Origin: Vibrio hangzhouensis
GTDB taxonomy: Bacteria > Pseudomonadota > Gammaproteobacteria > Enterobacterales > Vibrionaceae
Length of the DNA stretch: 52,070 nucleotides
Direction: 5' to 3'
NCBI RefSeq assembly: GCF_900107935.1
Contig: NZ_FNVG01000027.1
Span: 1-52,070, forward strand
This document shows, one piece after another, positions 8,568 to 17,681 of this stretch. How positions within the stretch are numbered: the stretch's first letter is position 1; every line of letters starts with the position of its first letter. The notes beneath the pieces were generated by a model that worked only from the letters and a program-made list of their open reading frames with translations, ran no database searches and had not been told where the DNA came from. The translations under genes were made by a program, and so were the position numbers.

Positions 8568-10121
8568 ATGAGAACCATGAAAAGCAAATTAGCAGTGGCG
8601 CTAATGGCGGCAGGTCTGAGCTTCAATGCTTTGGCAGCAGATATCAAAGTTGGCTACGCAGCTGACCCAGTATCTCTTGACCCGCATGAGCAACTGTCTG
8701 GTGGCACACTGCAGATGTCACACATGGTATTTGACCCACTAGTTCGTTTCACTCAAGAAATGGACTTTGAGCCTCGCCTGGCAGAAAGCTGGGAGCGCGT
8801 AAACGACACGACAGTTCGTTTTAAACTGCGTGAAGGCGTTAAGTTCCACTCTGGTAACACGCTAACAGCGGACGACGTTGTATGGACATTTAAGCGTCTA
8901 CAAAGCTCTCCTGACTTTAAAGCTATCTTCGACCCATATGAGAAGATCGTTAAAGTTGACGACAACACGTTTGATCTTGTTACAAAAGGCCCATACCCAC
9001 TTGTACTGCAAACAGCCACGTATATCTTCCCAATGGACAGCAAGTTCTATTCTGGTAAGACATCAGATGGCAAAGATAAATCTGAGCTAGTGAAGCACGG
9101 TAACTCTTTTGCGTCTACCAACGTGTCGGGTACAGGTCCATTTATCGTGACGGCTCGTGAGCAAGGCGTTAAGGTTGATTTTGTGCGTTTCGCAGACTAC
9201 TGGGACAAGGAGTCTAAAGGTAACGTTGACAAGCTGACACTAGTACCAATCAAAGAAGACGCGACCCGTGTAGCGGCACTTCTTTCTGGTGGTGTTGATA
9301 TGATTCACCCGGTTGCTCCAAACGATCACAAGCGTGTATCAGAAGCAAAAGGTGTGGATCTGGTGACACTTCCAGGTACACGTATCATCACGTTCCAAAT
9401 GAACCAAAACAGCAACGAAGCGCTGAAAGACGTTCGTGTTCGTCAGGCGATTGTTCACGCAATCAACAACGAAGGTATCGTTAAGAAGATCATGAAAGGC
9501 TTCGCAACGGCGGCAGGTCAGCAAAGCCCTGAAGGTTACGTTGGTCACAACGAAACACTAGTGCCACGCTACGATCTTAAGAAAGCGAAGGAGCTGATGA
9601 AAGAAGCGGGTTACGCTGACGGCTTCACGCTAACTATGATGGCGCCAAACAACCGTTATGTGAACGACGCGAAAGTAGCGCAGGCAGCGGCAGCGATGCT
9701 GTCTAAGATCGGCATCAAAGTTGATCTGAAGACAATGCCTAAAGCGCAATACTGGCCAGAGTTTGACGTGTGTGCAGCAGACATGATGATGATCGGCTGG
9801 CACTCAGATACGGAAGATTCAGCGAACTTCAACGAGTTCCTGACAATGACTCGTAACGAAGAAACAGGTCGTGGTCAGTATAACTGTGGTCACTACTCTA
9901 ACCCAGAAATGGATGCCATTGTTGAAGCGGCGAACGTAGAAACGGATCCTGCTAAGCGTGCTGAAATGCTGAAAGGCGTTGAAGCGACGCTATACAACGA
10001 CGCAGCATTTGTTCCGCTACACTGGCAAAGTGAAGCGTGGGGCGCGAAGTCTAACGTGAAAGCTGCCGACATTGTTAACCCAATGGTTATGCCTTACTTT
10101 GGCGACCTAGTGGTTGAGTAA
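8568..10121 (+). CDS. Peptide ABC transporter, periplasmic substrate-binding protein (family 5)
   Basis: The 517-residue family-5 extracellular solute-binding protein (DppA/OppA type) has a signal peptide ending at ALA-AD about residue 24, then the family pattern: SLDPHEQ, WTFKRL, SGTGPF-like VSGTGPFIV, and DVRVRQAI. I chose ATG 8568 because AAGGAG at 8554-8559 lies 8 bases upstream and the sequence then begins directly with the signal peptide; the upstream ATG 8562 is only 2 bases from that site. It captures substrate in the periplasm for the permeases at 10257 and 11237. A 9-bp stem-loop directly after the gene probably protects this transcript segment, giving excess binding protein over permease. 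Confidence 0.92.
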   Translation: MRTMKSKLAVALMAAGLSFNALAADIKVGYAADPVSLDPHEQLSGGTLQMSHMVFDPLVRFTQEMDFEPRLAESWERVNDTTVRFKLREGVKFHSGNTLTADDVVWTFKRLQSSPDFKAIFDPYEKIVKVDDNTFDLVTKGPYPLVLQTATYIFPMDSKFYSGKTSDGKDKSELVKHGNSFASTNVSGTGPFIVTAREQGVKVDFVRFADYWDKESKGNVDKLTLVPIKEDATRVAALLSGGVDMIHPVAPNDHKRVSEAKGVDLVTLPGTRIITFQMNQNSNEALKDVRVRQAIVHAINNEGIVKKIMKGFATAAGQQSPEGYVGHNETLVPRYDLKKAKELMKEAGYADGFTLTMMAPNNRYVNDAKVAQAAAAMLSKIGIKVDLKTMPKAQYWPEFDVCAADMMMIGWHSDTEDSANFNEFLTMTRNEETGRGQYNCGHYSNPEMDAIVEAANVETDPAKRAEMLKGVEATLYNDAAFVPLHWQSEAWGAKSNVKAADIVNPMVMPYFGDLVVE

Positions 10122-10140
10122 TCACAATATACTGTGATGT

Positions 10141-10163
10141 AGGAGGGGAGTCTTCCCCTCCTC
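10141..10163 (+). promoter_or_regulatory. Intercistronic stem-loop after the binding-protein gene
   Basis: AGGAGGGGA and TCCCCTCCT form a perfect 9-bp stem around GTCT, 19 bases after the binding-protein stop. No T run follows, so it is better read as an mRNA-stabilising or attenuating element than as a full terminator, as seen in other binding-protein operons. Confidence 0.7.
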
Positions 10164-10256
10164 AATTCAGCTCAATTTTATTTCAGTCGGATTGGGTGGT
10201 TGTTAAGACTGAATTTCTCTCTCGTATGAGATTAATGGATAGTTAAGGGGCAAGGA

Positions 10257-11234
10257 ATGTTTTCGTTTCTGGTCAAGCGCCTGTTTCAGGCACTGATAGT
10301 GATGTTTGTGATCAGTTTGGTGGCGTTTGCCATTCAGGATAACCTGGGTGACCCGCTACGTGAGCTTGTAGGTCAGTCGGTTTCGGAAGCGGAGCGTCAG
10401 GCACTGCGTGATGAGTTAGGCCTCAACGATCCTTTCATTACTAAATACACTCGTTTTATTGGTGCAGCGCTGCAAGGCGATCTTGGCACTTCATACTTTT
10501 TTAAGCGTCCTGCCGTTGAGGTGATTCTCGACAAGCTGGTGGCGACACTGGAGCTTGTTTTCGGCGCGACATTAATCATTATTTTCTTATCGATACCGCT
10601 GGGCGTGTACTCGGCCATCCACCCTAAAAGCTTTTTTACCAAGCTAGTGATGGCAGGAAGTAGCGTCGGTATCTCTATCCCGGTATTCCTGACAGCAATC
10701 ATGCTGATGTACGTGTTTTCGATTGAATTGGGTTGGCTGCCGTCATATGGGCGGGGAGAAACCGCGAATGTTCTGGGTTGGGAGTCTGGATTCTTTACCA
10801 TCGATGGGATTAAGCACCTGATTCTGCCGTGTATCGCACTGGCGTCTATCATGTTGCCACTGTTTATCCGTCTGGTTCGTTCTGAAATGCTCGAAGTGCT
10901 CAGCTCGGAGTACATCAAGTTTGCCAAAGCAAAAGGGCTACCTCTTAACAAAATCTATTATCAACACGCCCTGAAAAATACCATGCTTCCTGTACTGACC
11001 GTCGGTGGGGTGCAGATTGGTACCATGGTGGCGTACACCATCCTTACCGAGACTGTGTTCCAGTGGCCGGGTACTGGTTTCCTTTTCCTAGAAGCGATTA
11101 ACCGTGTAGATACACCGCTTATTACCGCTTACGTTATTTTTGTTGGTCTGATTTTCGTTGTAACCAACACTATCGTTGACTTGTTGTACGGATTGATAAA
11201 CCCAACCGTGAACTTGACTGGAAAAGGAGCATAA
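10257..11234 (+). CDS. Peptide ABC transporter permease (OppB/DppB type)
   Basis: The 325-residue inner-membrane permease has an N-terminal membrane segment, a short periplasmic region (DELGLNDPFITKY), then about five more helices. The cytoplasmic EAA-type coupling loop (IKFAKAKGLPLNKIYYQHAL, about residues 219-238) is intact. Length and order match the DppB/OppB family. An AAGGGG ribosome site is 6 bases from the ATG. It lies two bases before the second permease, so both are made from the same message. A 135-base gap containing a stem-loop separates it from the binding-protein gene. Confidence 0.93.
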   Translation: MFSFLVKRLFQALIVMFVISLVAFAIQDNLGDPLRELVGQSVSEAERQALRDELGLNDPFITKYTRFIGAALQGDLGTSYFFKRPAVEVILDKLVATLELVFGATLIIIFLSIPLGVYSAIHPKSFFTKLVMAGSSVGISIPVFLTAIMLMYVFSIELGWLPSYGRGETANVLGWESGFFTIDGIKHLILPCIALASIMLPLFIRLVRSEMLEVLSSEYIKFAKAKGLPLNKIYYQHALKNTMLPVLTVGGVQIGTMVAYTILTETVFQWPGTGFLFLEAINRVDTPLITAYVIFVGLIFVVTNTIVDLLYGLINPTVNLTGKGA

Positions 11235-11236
11235 TC

Positions 11237-12181
11237 ATGAGTCAAACCAATACAGCCGCTGCTCCTTCGGCATGGGAGCGCTTTAAAAACTCGGACTTCT
11301 TGTACTATTTCAAGCGCGATAAAGTCGCGATGGCGAGTTTTACCGTATTTATGTTATTCCTGGTGATGGCATTAGCCGCGCCTTTGATCGCCCCAACTGA
11401 CCCTTACGACTTGTCGTCGATCGATATCATGGACTCTGAGTTGCCGCCATCTTGGATGGAAGAGGGTGATGAGAGCTTTGTGCTGGGTACCGACGATCAG
11501 GGTCGTGATATTCTGTCGACCATTCTCTATGGTTCACGTCTGTCGCTGACCATTGGTTTCCTGGCGGTGGGTTTGCAACTGTTTTTGGGCATAGTGATCG
11601 GCCTGTCTGCAGGTTACTTCGGTGGCCGAATTGATAGCTTCCTGATGCGTTTTGCTGATGTTCAGTTGTCATTCTCTACTATGATGGTTGCCATTATCGT
11701 CTCGGCAATTTTTAAGGCGAGCTTTGGTAGCGAATTCTACAGCCAATACGCGGTGACCATGCTGGTGGTGATCATCGGTGTTGCTGAGTGGCCACAGTAC
11801 GCTCGAACGATTCGTGCGTCAGTGCTGGCTGAGAAGAAGAAAGAGTACGTCGAAGCAGCGCGAGTCATGGGCTTTAAATCACCGCGTATCATGTTCCGTC
11901 ATATTCTTCCTAACTGTCTGTCACCGATTCTGGTTATTTCAACGGTACAGGTGGCGAATGCCATTATGTCAGAGGCCGCGCTGTCATTCCTGGGTCTGGG
12001 TCTTCCGGTAGACCAGCCTTCACTGGGTTCTCTGATCAGCATCGGCTTTAACTACATCTTCTCCGGTTCATGGTGGATTACTGTCTTCCCGGGTATCGTG
12101 TTGATTACGCTTGTACTGGTTATTAACCTGTTGGGCGACTGGCTACGTGATGTATTTAACCCGAAAATCTACAAAGGGTGA
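11237..12181 (+). CDS. Peptide ABC transporter permease (OppC/DppC type)
   Basis: This 314-residue second permease has the OppC-type N-terminal helix (about residues 30-55), the LGTDDQGRDILS motif (about 83-94) typical of this family, further helices, and an EAA loop (YVEAARVMGFKSPRIMFRHI). It forms a heterodimer with the preceding permease. AGGAG sits 7 bases upstream of the ATG, overlapping the end of the previous gene. A good terminator follows at 12223, closing the importer operon. Confidence 0.93.
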   Translation: MSQTNTAAAPSAWERFKNSDFLYYFKRDKVAMASFTVFMLFLVMALAAPLIAPTDPYDLSSIDIMDSELPPSWMEEGDESFVLGTDDQGRDILSTILYGSRLSLTIGFLAVGLQLFLGIVIGLSAGYFGGRIDSFLMRFADVQLSFSTMMVAIIVSAIFKASFGSEFYSQYAVTMLVVIIGVAEWPQYARTIRASVLAEKKKEYVEAARVMGFKSPRIMFRHILPNCLSPILVISTVQVANAIMSEAALSFLGLGLPVDQPSLGSLISIGFNYIFSGSWWITVFPGIVLITLVLVINLLGDWLRDVFNPKIYKG

Positions 12182-12222
12182 TCCAGAGTGATTGATTTTT
12201 AAGCCCAATCCTCACTACACTA

Positions 12223-12251
12223 AGAGTCGCACATAAATGCGGCTCTTTTTA
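12223..12251 (+). terminator. Rho-independent terminator of the peptide importer operon
   Basis: AGAGTCGCA pairs with TGCGGCTCT (one G-T pair) around a 7-base loop and runs into TTTTT. Confidence 0.88.
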
Positions 12252-12291
12252 TTTGTGCTGCAAATAACAAGTGAGTGTTCAGAGGATGTAT

Positions 12292-13200
12292 ATGGGCTCT
12301 TTTTATCGGGTAGAGAGATTTGGTGGCTGGTCTTTGGTTGCTGTGGTTGCGGCTTTGTTGCACGCCCTACCTGCCTCCGCAGAAAACGAAGTGTTGTGTG
12401 ATGCCTCACAACCCTCAATGAACGAACTGCCCATTCTGGATAAGCATTGCCCTATCGGAGAAGGGGTTTGGGGTAAGCAGATTCCGATGAGTCCTACTTC
12501 GCTGTACTGGATTCAGTGCGGTATTCTCGAAAAGCCAATGCCATTGAAGCAGGCCAAAAAACTCTATAGCCAAATCACTACCGATATCTGGATGTTGCCG
12601 CAAAGTCGCAGCTATCGTTGTCTGATCGGCCCCTATGAGGATGCCACGCTGGCACAGCAGGAACTAACCCAAGTGAAGTCGCTGTCTGGCTATCACGATG
12701 CCTTTATCCGACATGTCGAGCCGGACACTTCATCGTCTGCCCCTAAGGCCAAACCCGCTAAGTTGTCTGCGTCAGCATCGGTTAAAGCCGATGCCTTAAC
12801 GACCCCGAAGGTGATGTCAAACCAAAAAGCGACAACCATTCAGCCACTCGCTCAATCCGCACCAGCCCCTATAACGGTGCGCTTGACCACGCAGGTAAAA
12901 GGCAAGCGCTACATCATTCCTTACATAGCAAATAACGATCATCAGTTCTATATGGAGCATGATAAAGCCTGGAATCGACTCAATTACCGCACGGCCATTA
13001 AAGTATGCAGTGATATGGATATGCATTTGGCCAGTAATGACGAGTGGCAGACATTGGTCGCGTCAGGCAAGATGCAGACGGAGCGATGGCCATTGCAAAT
13101 GCCATATTGGGGAGATGGTCAAAAGGGGTTGTTTACCAACGGAAAGGTGTCCCCGTTAAAGGGAAACACCTTGTTGAATGTTGTTTGCGTTGGTCGGTGA
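12292..13200 (+). CDS. Exported SPOR-domain protein with a C-terminal lectin-like region
   Basis: The 302-residue product has a signal peptide ending in LPASA about residue 30. Residues of roughly 75-145 (WIQCGIL...YRCLIGPYED...) look like a SPOR repeat, the fold that binds denuded peptidoglycan at division sites. A Pro/Ala/Lys-rich linker follows. The C-terminal ~90 residues (AIKVCSDMDMHLASNDEWQTLV... PYWGDG ... NVVCVGR) resemble the DUF1566/C-type-lectin-like fold with two Cys that could form a disulfide. ATG 12292 is preferred because AGAGG ends 6 bases upstream; GTG 12271 and ATG 12286 are alternatives. It follows the ABC terminator and is convergent with the acyltransferase gene. The function is unknown; a cell-wall role is inference. 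Confidence 0.72.
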   Translation: MGSFYRVERFGGWSLVAVVAALLHALPASAENEVLCDASQPSMNELPILDKHCPIGEGVWGKQIPMSPTSLYWIQCGILEKPMPLKQAKKLYSQITTDIWMLPQSRSYRCLIGPYEDATLAQQELTQVKSLSGYHDAFIRHVEPDTSSSAPKAKPAKLSASASVKADALTTPKVMSNQKATTIQPLAQSAPAPITVRLTTQVKGKRYIIPYIANNDHQFYMEHDKAWNRLNYRTAIKVCSDMDMHLASNDEWQTLVASGKMQTERWPLQMPYWGDGQKGLFTNGKVSPLKGNTLLNVVCVGR

Positions 13201-13206
13201 AGTTAG

Positions 13207-14223
13207 TCAGGGGAGTAGCCAGCGTGTTTTGCTGCTCAAGGACAGCAGCCAACTGGTTGCGAGCGCCAGACTGCCACTCACTATCACCCAGAAAGGGACC
13301 ATATACGCCGGGTGTCCCACATGAAGTCCAAGCTCATTCATTGGCCACAAAAACAGAGGGTGCAGAAGATATACGCCCAGGCTGTATTTGCTGATAAAGC
13401 GGACCACGCGCTTGGCCGAAGGCGCCAGATTTTCGGCGTAGGCTTTGCATACAATAAAGATCATACTGGCAGCGAGAGCGGTATTCAGTGTTTTGTATGA
13501 AAACCAGCGCCCGACATAATAACGCCCTTCCTCAACGCTGCCCTGTACCACCATATAGCTGCTTAATATCATCGCGCCTACCCCAAGGATGACGGCGGTG
13601 ATAACTACCCCTTGAGTCACTGGCAGTTTCTGATACAGGATATAACCAAGTGGCAGCAACCCCATGTAAAGCCAGAACTGTTCACTCCATGGACCATCAA
13701 TGCGGAGCAAGAACAGTAATGTGGTTAACAGCCAGACACCAGTCAGTGCGTAGAGGGCAGAATCATCAAACTTACGCACCAATAACTGCAGAAACGGAAT
13801 CGCCACATACAGCGGAATAAAATAGTAGAAGAATCCCAGATGGTAATAGGTTTGATGATGGTAGCTTTGCGCCAGAGCCTCTTTAACCGTATCCCCACTA
13901 AACCCTTCGATAGTCCAGCCTGATAGATAGGCATAGAACAGCGACCAGACGACAAAAGGGATAAGGACTTTGCCCAATCTGCGGGAAAGATAATACTTCA
14001 TATCGAACGGTCGCTTATCGCTTAACATCAGGGCACCGGTAATCAGTATGAAGACTGGCACGGCCCAGCGACTGAATCCATTGAAGGTGATGGCGGTGAT
14101 CCACTCCCCCATGGGTATTTGCCCCAGTTCATGACGGTAAGGTCCCAGTGCATGAATAACGATGACAGCAAGCGCCGCCACACAGCGCATCCCGTCAAAG
14201 AAAAAGATGTGTTTTTTGTCCAT
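13207..14223 (-). CDS. Acyltransferase-3 family membrane O-acyltransferase
   Basis: The 338-residue protein has about ten hydrophobic segments and the signature start of acyltransferase-3 proteins (FFDGMRCVAALAVIVIHAL, with the conserved His about residue 23). A conserved Arg (FSRWAVPVFILITGALM) follows, and a C-terminal YSLGVYLLHPLFL motif is present. Such enzymes move acetyl or other acyl groups onto surface sugars at the inner membrane; its spacing resembles the WecH-like group. It ends 6 bases from the SPOR gene stop (convergent). No glycan biosynthesis genes are nearby, so the acceptor is unknown. Confidence 0.87.
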   Translation of the reverse strand: MDKKHIFFFDGMRCVAALAVIVIHALGPYRHELGQIPMGEWITAITFNGFSRWAVPVFILITGALMLSDKRPFDMKYYLSRRLGKVLIPFVVWSLFYAYLSGWTIEGFSGDTVKEALAQSYHHQTYYHLGFFYYFIPLYVAIPFLQLLVRKFDDSALYALTGVWLLTTLLFLLRIDGPWSEQFWLYMGLLPLGYILYQKLPVTQGVVITAVILGVGAMILSSYMVVQGSVEEGRYYVGRWFSYKTLNTALAASMIFIVCKAYAENLAPSAKRVVRFISKYSLGVYLLHPLFLWPMNELGLHVGHPAYMVPFWVIVSGSLALATSWLLSLSSKTRWLLP

Positions 14224-14297
14224 TAACCACTCCTTACAGTCTGCGCAAACTATAAGGGATATTTACAATTTGAAAAGGGAACGAACTTAAAAGTTGT

Positions 14298-14323
14298 GTA
14301 AAAACTGCCCCGAGGGGCAGTGG
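14298..14323 (-). terminator. Rho-independent terminator of the chitinase gene
   Basis: On the minus strand ACTGCCC/GGGGCAGT closes around a CTCG-type loop and is followed by TTTTTA; it lies just after the chitinase stop. Confidence 0.88.
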
Positions 14324-14331
14324 CTTAAGTT

Positions 14332-15819
14332 TTAGCCTACCGGGCAGGATACCTCTTTCCAGAACCAGTTTGATTGGGTTGGCGTTTCCCAGACGCCGGG
14401 AGGATTTTGGGCGGTGAAACATTTTCCTTGGTGGATAACGGTATCACCGACATTGGCTTGTGTGACGCCAGCCTCCCAAACAATGATCCCAGACGGTGTG
14501 CCTGAACCTGTGTCGCCACCACCAGTGCCGCCACCAGCGCCACCATCCGTTGGCAATGTATCGACAATGCGCACTTCTGGCCAGTTGGCATGAGAGCCGT
14601 AGAAGTTGGTGACACACTTTTCGTAGTCGCCAGGAACCAGTGCCGAGTAGGCAGTTTGATAACCGACTAAGTTACATTCAAATGAGACGCCTCCTGGGCG
14701 ATCGGCATGATACTTCCAGCTTGCTTCCCAGTTGGTATAAAGCACATCGGTCGCACCATTGAGGTTAAGGCTGCCATAAGGTGTTTGTTGCCAGCAGGTG
14801 TTGGCTTCATCGGCTTCAATGGGGATTTGGTAATGGGCCGCGAGTCCTTCCCAATAGCGAATACGATTGACGGGCTGACCTTTGGTTTTGTTTTGCTCGC
14901 CACACTCAATGCCGCCGTTGATGATATTGATGGTGGTACCAAAGCCATAGCCAATGCCAGCATCAATCTCACGCTGTGAAGGGACCCAGGTACGGTCAAT
15001 CACGTGCAGCATAGCCGGTTTGGGCGCTTGTGGCGTCAGAAAAAACCAGATGGCTGAAGCTAGATTGAGCCATGAGTCTGCCACCAATGCCGGATTATTG
15101 AGCAGCACAGTGGCATCTCCTGCAAACATCACTTCGGAAAAAGGACCGTAGTTAAAATGGTAGGAAAGCTGCTTGGCGCCGCGGCCAAAATAGCCTTGAT
15201 TGGCCGCACATGGCCAGCGCCGGTTCTGCCAGTCATTTTGTCCACACCCGGTGGTGTATCCTTCCTGACCTTCGGACCAACCCATTTCCCTGACATGCAC
15301 CAGCGCTTGCTGCCACTCCTCAAGAGCGAGTGGGTTGTCCCAGGCGTTGTCTTTGGCCACGTGACCACCAGTCTCCTGAGCAAAATGGGCGAAAGCGGTA
15401 ATGATGGAGCGTTTGCAAATCGCATCGGCATCACGACCATCACCATAATCACCGCAGAATGCCGGGAATTTCCCTATCGCCTGTAAAAATCGCTGGTAGG
15501 TGTATTCCGGGGCGGCCATCTGGGTGAGAAAGTCCCAATCTCCCCGCGAAAAGACACGTTCAGCACGTTTCACATTGTCGGGATTTGCGACCAGGCCTTC
15601 ATCAATCTGCTCCACCATACTGTTAGGGGCTGTCGCCAAAGCATTGGCCCACGCTGAGTACATCGGATCATGTGTTTGGGCCGCTTCACTAACCTGCACT
15701 TCAGTGCGAAGCAGTATATATCCGGTTGGATTGTCTGGGTCGGGCTGGGGATTAACCGCAAGTGCCGGGAGAGTGATGCTTGCTGCACTGGCTGCCAGCA
15801 GCCATTGAGGGATGTTCAT
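14332..15819 (-). CDS. Secreted family-19 chitinase with a chitin-binding domain
   Basis: The 495-residue product has a signal peptide ending in LPALA about residue 22. The GH19 catalytic domain shows FAHFAQETGGH (catalytic Glu, about residue 152), the second acidic region, and the YFGRGAKQLSYHFNYG motif (about 208-223), then NPALVADSWLNLASAIWFF. A Gly/Thr-rich linker (GGAGGGTGGGDTGSG) leads to a CBM5/12-type domain (IIVWEAGVTQANVGDTVIHQG ... W..P....W...) at about residues 448-492. It cleaves beta-1,4 bonds of chitin outside the cell. It is monocistronic, with its own terminator; chitin use is a standard marine Vibrio trait. Confidence 0.93.
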   Translation of the reverse strand: MNIPQWLLAASAASITLPALAVNPQPDPDNPTGYILLRTEVQVSEAAQTHDPMYSAWANALATAPNSMVEQIDEGLVANPDNVKRAERVFSRGDWDFLTQMAAPEYTYQRFLQAIGKFPAFCGDYGDGRDADAICKRSIITAFAHFAQETGGHVAKDNAWDNPLALEEWQQALVHVREMGWSEGQEGYTTGCGQNDWQNRRWPCAANQGYFGRGAKQLSYHFNYGPFSEVMFAGDATVLLNNPALVADSWLNLASAIWFFLTPQAPKPAMLHVIDRTWVPSQREIDAGIGYGFGTTINIINGGIECGEQNKTKGQPVNRIRYWEGLAAHYQIPIEADEANTCWQQTPYGSLNLNGATDVLYTNWEASWKYHADRPGGVSFECNLVGYQTAYSALVPGDYEKCVTNFYGSHANWPEVRIVDTLPTDGGAGGGTGGGDTGSGTPSGIIVWEAGVTQANVGDTVIHQGKCFTAQNPPGVWETPTQSNWFWKEVSCPVG

Positions 15820-16043
15820 CTGACGTTCCTTTTCTATTTTATTGGATTACGCTGAAATGCAAAGCCATCATGCTGATGGTGCTCTGTTCGTCAGCAGAAA
15901 AAACTTTAGAAAAGGCTATGTTCTGGTAACTGTTAAAACCATTATTTCCGAAGCACAATGTTGCTCATTGCGACGCATTTCAAGCGCAATATGAATGATA
16001 AACAGCAAAGTTACTTCAGGGTGTGAGAGCTAACGCTAAGACT

Positions 16044-16070
16044 GAAAAAGCCCAGCATCGGCTGGGCTTT
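16044..16070 (-). terminator. Rho-independent terminator of gor
   Basis: A 10-bp perfect stem AAAGCCCAGC/GCTGGGCTTT with loop CGAT on the minus strand runs into TTTTT; it lies 21 bases beyond the gor stop. Confidence 0.9.
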
Positions 16071-16090
16071 GAATCGTCAGGAAATTCGCA

Positions 16091-17446
16091 TTAACGCATG
16101 GTAACGAATTCTTCAGAACCCGTAGGGTGAATGGCGACAACGGAATCAAAATCTGCTTTGGTCGCGCCCATCTTCATCGCCACGCCAAAACCTTGAATCA
16201 TTTCATCAACGGTGAAACCGATGCCGTGCAAGCCGACAACGGTTTCTTCTGGACCGGCACAAACCAGCTTCATCTTACATGGTTGACGATGTTTCGTTAC
16301 CGCAGTGTACATGGCGGTAAAGCCAGAGGTGTAAACCTTGATATTGTCTTTGCCGTATTTTTCCTCAGCTTCCTGGGTTGTCAGACCGATGGTGCCGATA
16401 GGTGGATGACTGAAGACAACTGTTGGGACCAGGTCGTAGTCCATTTTGGCGTCAGGCTTGTTGTTAAACAGGCGCTCAGAAAGCTGACGGCCTGCTTTAA
16501 CGGCAACTGGGGTAAGCTCGATGCCGCCTTCCATGATATCGCCCACACAGTAAATGCCTGCTATGTTGGTTGCTTGATACTCATCGACTTTGATGTAGCC
16601 ACGATCGTTGGTTGCCACGCCTGTGGCACCAAGATTAATCGCATCTGTCGCTGGGTGACGACCGATCGCCCAAATCAAGGTATCAACATTTTGGCTCTCA
16701 CCATTTTCCAGATGTAGCGTCAGGCTACCATCCGCTTCTTTGACCACTTCTTTAGGAACCGAGTGAGTATGTAGCGTTGGACCTTCGGTGTTCATCACTT
16801 CAACCAGAGTGTCGATGATCATAGGATCAAAGCTGCGTAGTGGTGATTCTTTACGGCAGAACAGGTGGGTTTCCGTGCCTAGTGCATGTAGCACCCCCGC
16901 GATCTCAACGGCAATGTAGCCAGCACCGATAACCGCAACGCGTTTTGGTTGCTCGCTTAGCTCAAAGAAGCCATTGGAATCGATACCGTATTCTGCGCCG
17001 GGAATGTTTGGAATCGTTGGACGACCGCCTACCGCGATAAGGATATGATCAGCAGTATAGTGCTCACCATTCACTTCTACGGTTTTAGCATCAACAAACT
17101 TAGCAAAACCACGAATTACGTTGACTTTGTTGTTGCCAAGTACGCGGTCGTAAGACTGGTGAATTCGGCCAATGTATGCTTGGCGACTCTCAACCAATTT
17201 GCTCCAGTCGAAGCTTTTAACGTCGACATCAAAACCATAATCTTCGGCATACAGGTTCATCGCTTCAGCAACTTGCGCACCATGCCACATCACTTTCTTT
17301 GGTACACACCCAACGTTTACGCAGGTACCGCCCAGGTCTTGTGCTTCAATTAGTGCGACTTTAGCGCCATACATTGCTGCGCGGTTTGCCGATGCGATGC
17401 CGCCACTGCCGCCACCAATACAGATATAGTCAAAATGCGTTGCCAT
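16091..17446 (-). CDS. gor: Glutathione-disulfide reductase
   Basis: The 451-residue flavoprotein reduces oxidised glutathione with NADPH in the cytoplasm. The FAD-binding GGGSGG, the redox-active disulfide GGTCVNVGCVPKKV (about residues 38-51), the NADPH-binding GAGYIAVE, and the C-terminal HPTGSEEFVTM with the catalytic His-Glu pair are all present. It matches enterobacterial Gor along its whole length. ATG 17446 (MATHFDYICIGG) has GGAGA upstream; the longer frame from 17521 adds 25 residues with no counterpart in the family. It is preceded on the same strand by rlmJ with a gap of about 235 bases. Confidence 0.97.
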   Translation of the reverse strand: MATHFDYICIGGGSGGIASANRAAMYGAKVALIEAQDLGGTCVNVGCVPKKVMWHGAQVAEAMNLYAEDYGFDVDVKSFDWSKLVESRQAYIGRIHQSYDRVLGNNKVNVIRGFAKFVDAKTVEVNGEHYTADHILIAVGGRPTIPNIPGAEYGIDSNGFFELSEQPKRVAVIGAGYIAVEIAGVLHALGTETHLFCRKESPLRSFDPMIIDTLVEVMNTEGPTLHTHSVPKEVVKEADGSLTLHLENGESQNVDTLIWAIGRHPATDAINLGATGVATNDRGYIKVDEYQATNIAGIYCVGDIMEGGIELTPVAVKAGRQLSERLFNNKPDAKMDYDLVPTVVFSHPPIGTIGLTTQEAEEKYGKDNIKVYTSGFTAMYTAVTKHRQPCKMKLVCAGPEETVVGLHGIGFTVDEMIQGFGVAMKMGATKADFDSVVAIHPTGSEEFVTMR

Positions 17447-17636
17447 TACGTTCTCCAGAAGCTTATAGATATTTTGATTGCTGATAACAAAGCATATTGG
17501 GGCGCAGTTAAGATAACTCAACGATCCCGACTCTCTGTTTACAGTCTCTGTCTTTATAGTAAATCGAGTCTAGCAACTTTATCCAATGGGAAAAAGTTGT
17601 GTTGATTATGACTAATAACGATTAATAAGAGAGGAG

Positions 17637-17661
17637 GTCGCAGGGCGTCTCACCCCGCGAC
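17637..17661 (-). terminator. Candidate hairpin terminator after rlmJ
   Basis: GTCGC-A-GGG pairs with CCC-C-GCGAC across a 7-base loop (one internal mismatch). On the minus strand it is followed by CTCCTCTCTTATT, only a weak T tract. Confidence 0.4.
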
Positions 17662-17681
17662 ATGTGAACCTGAGAGGTTTG

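Noticed and set aside
10397..10951. A 184-residue minus-strand frame within the first permease
   Set aside because: It is the antisense shadow of a conserved permease, with an improbable composition.
16127..16717. A 196-residue frame opposite gor
   Set aside because: Gor is conserved along its whole length; the antisense frame is a shadow.
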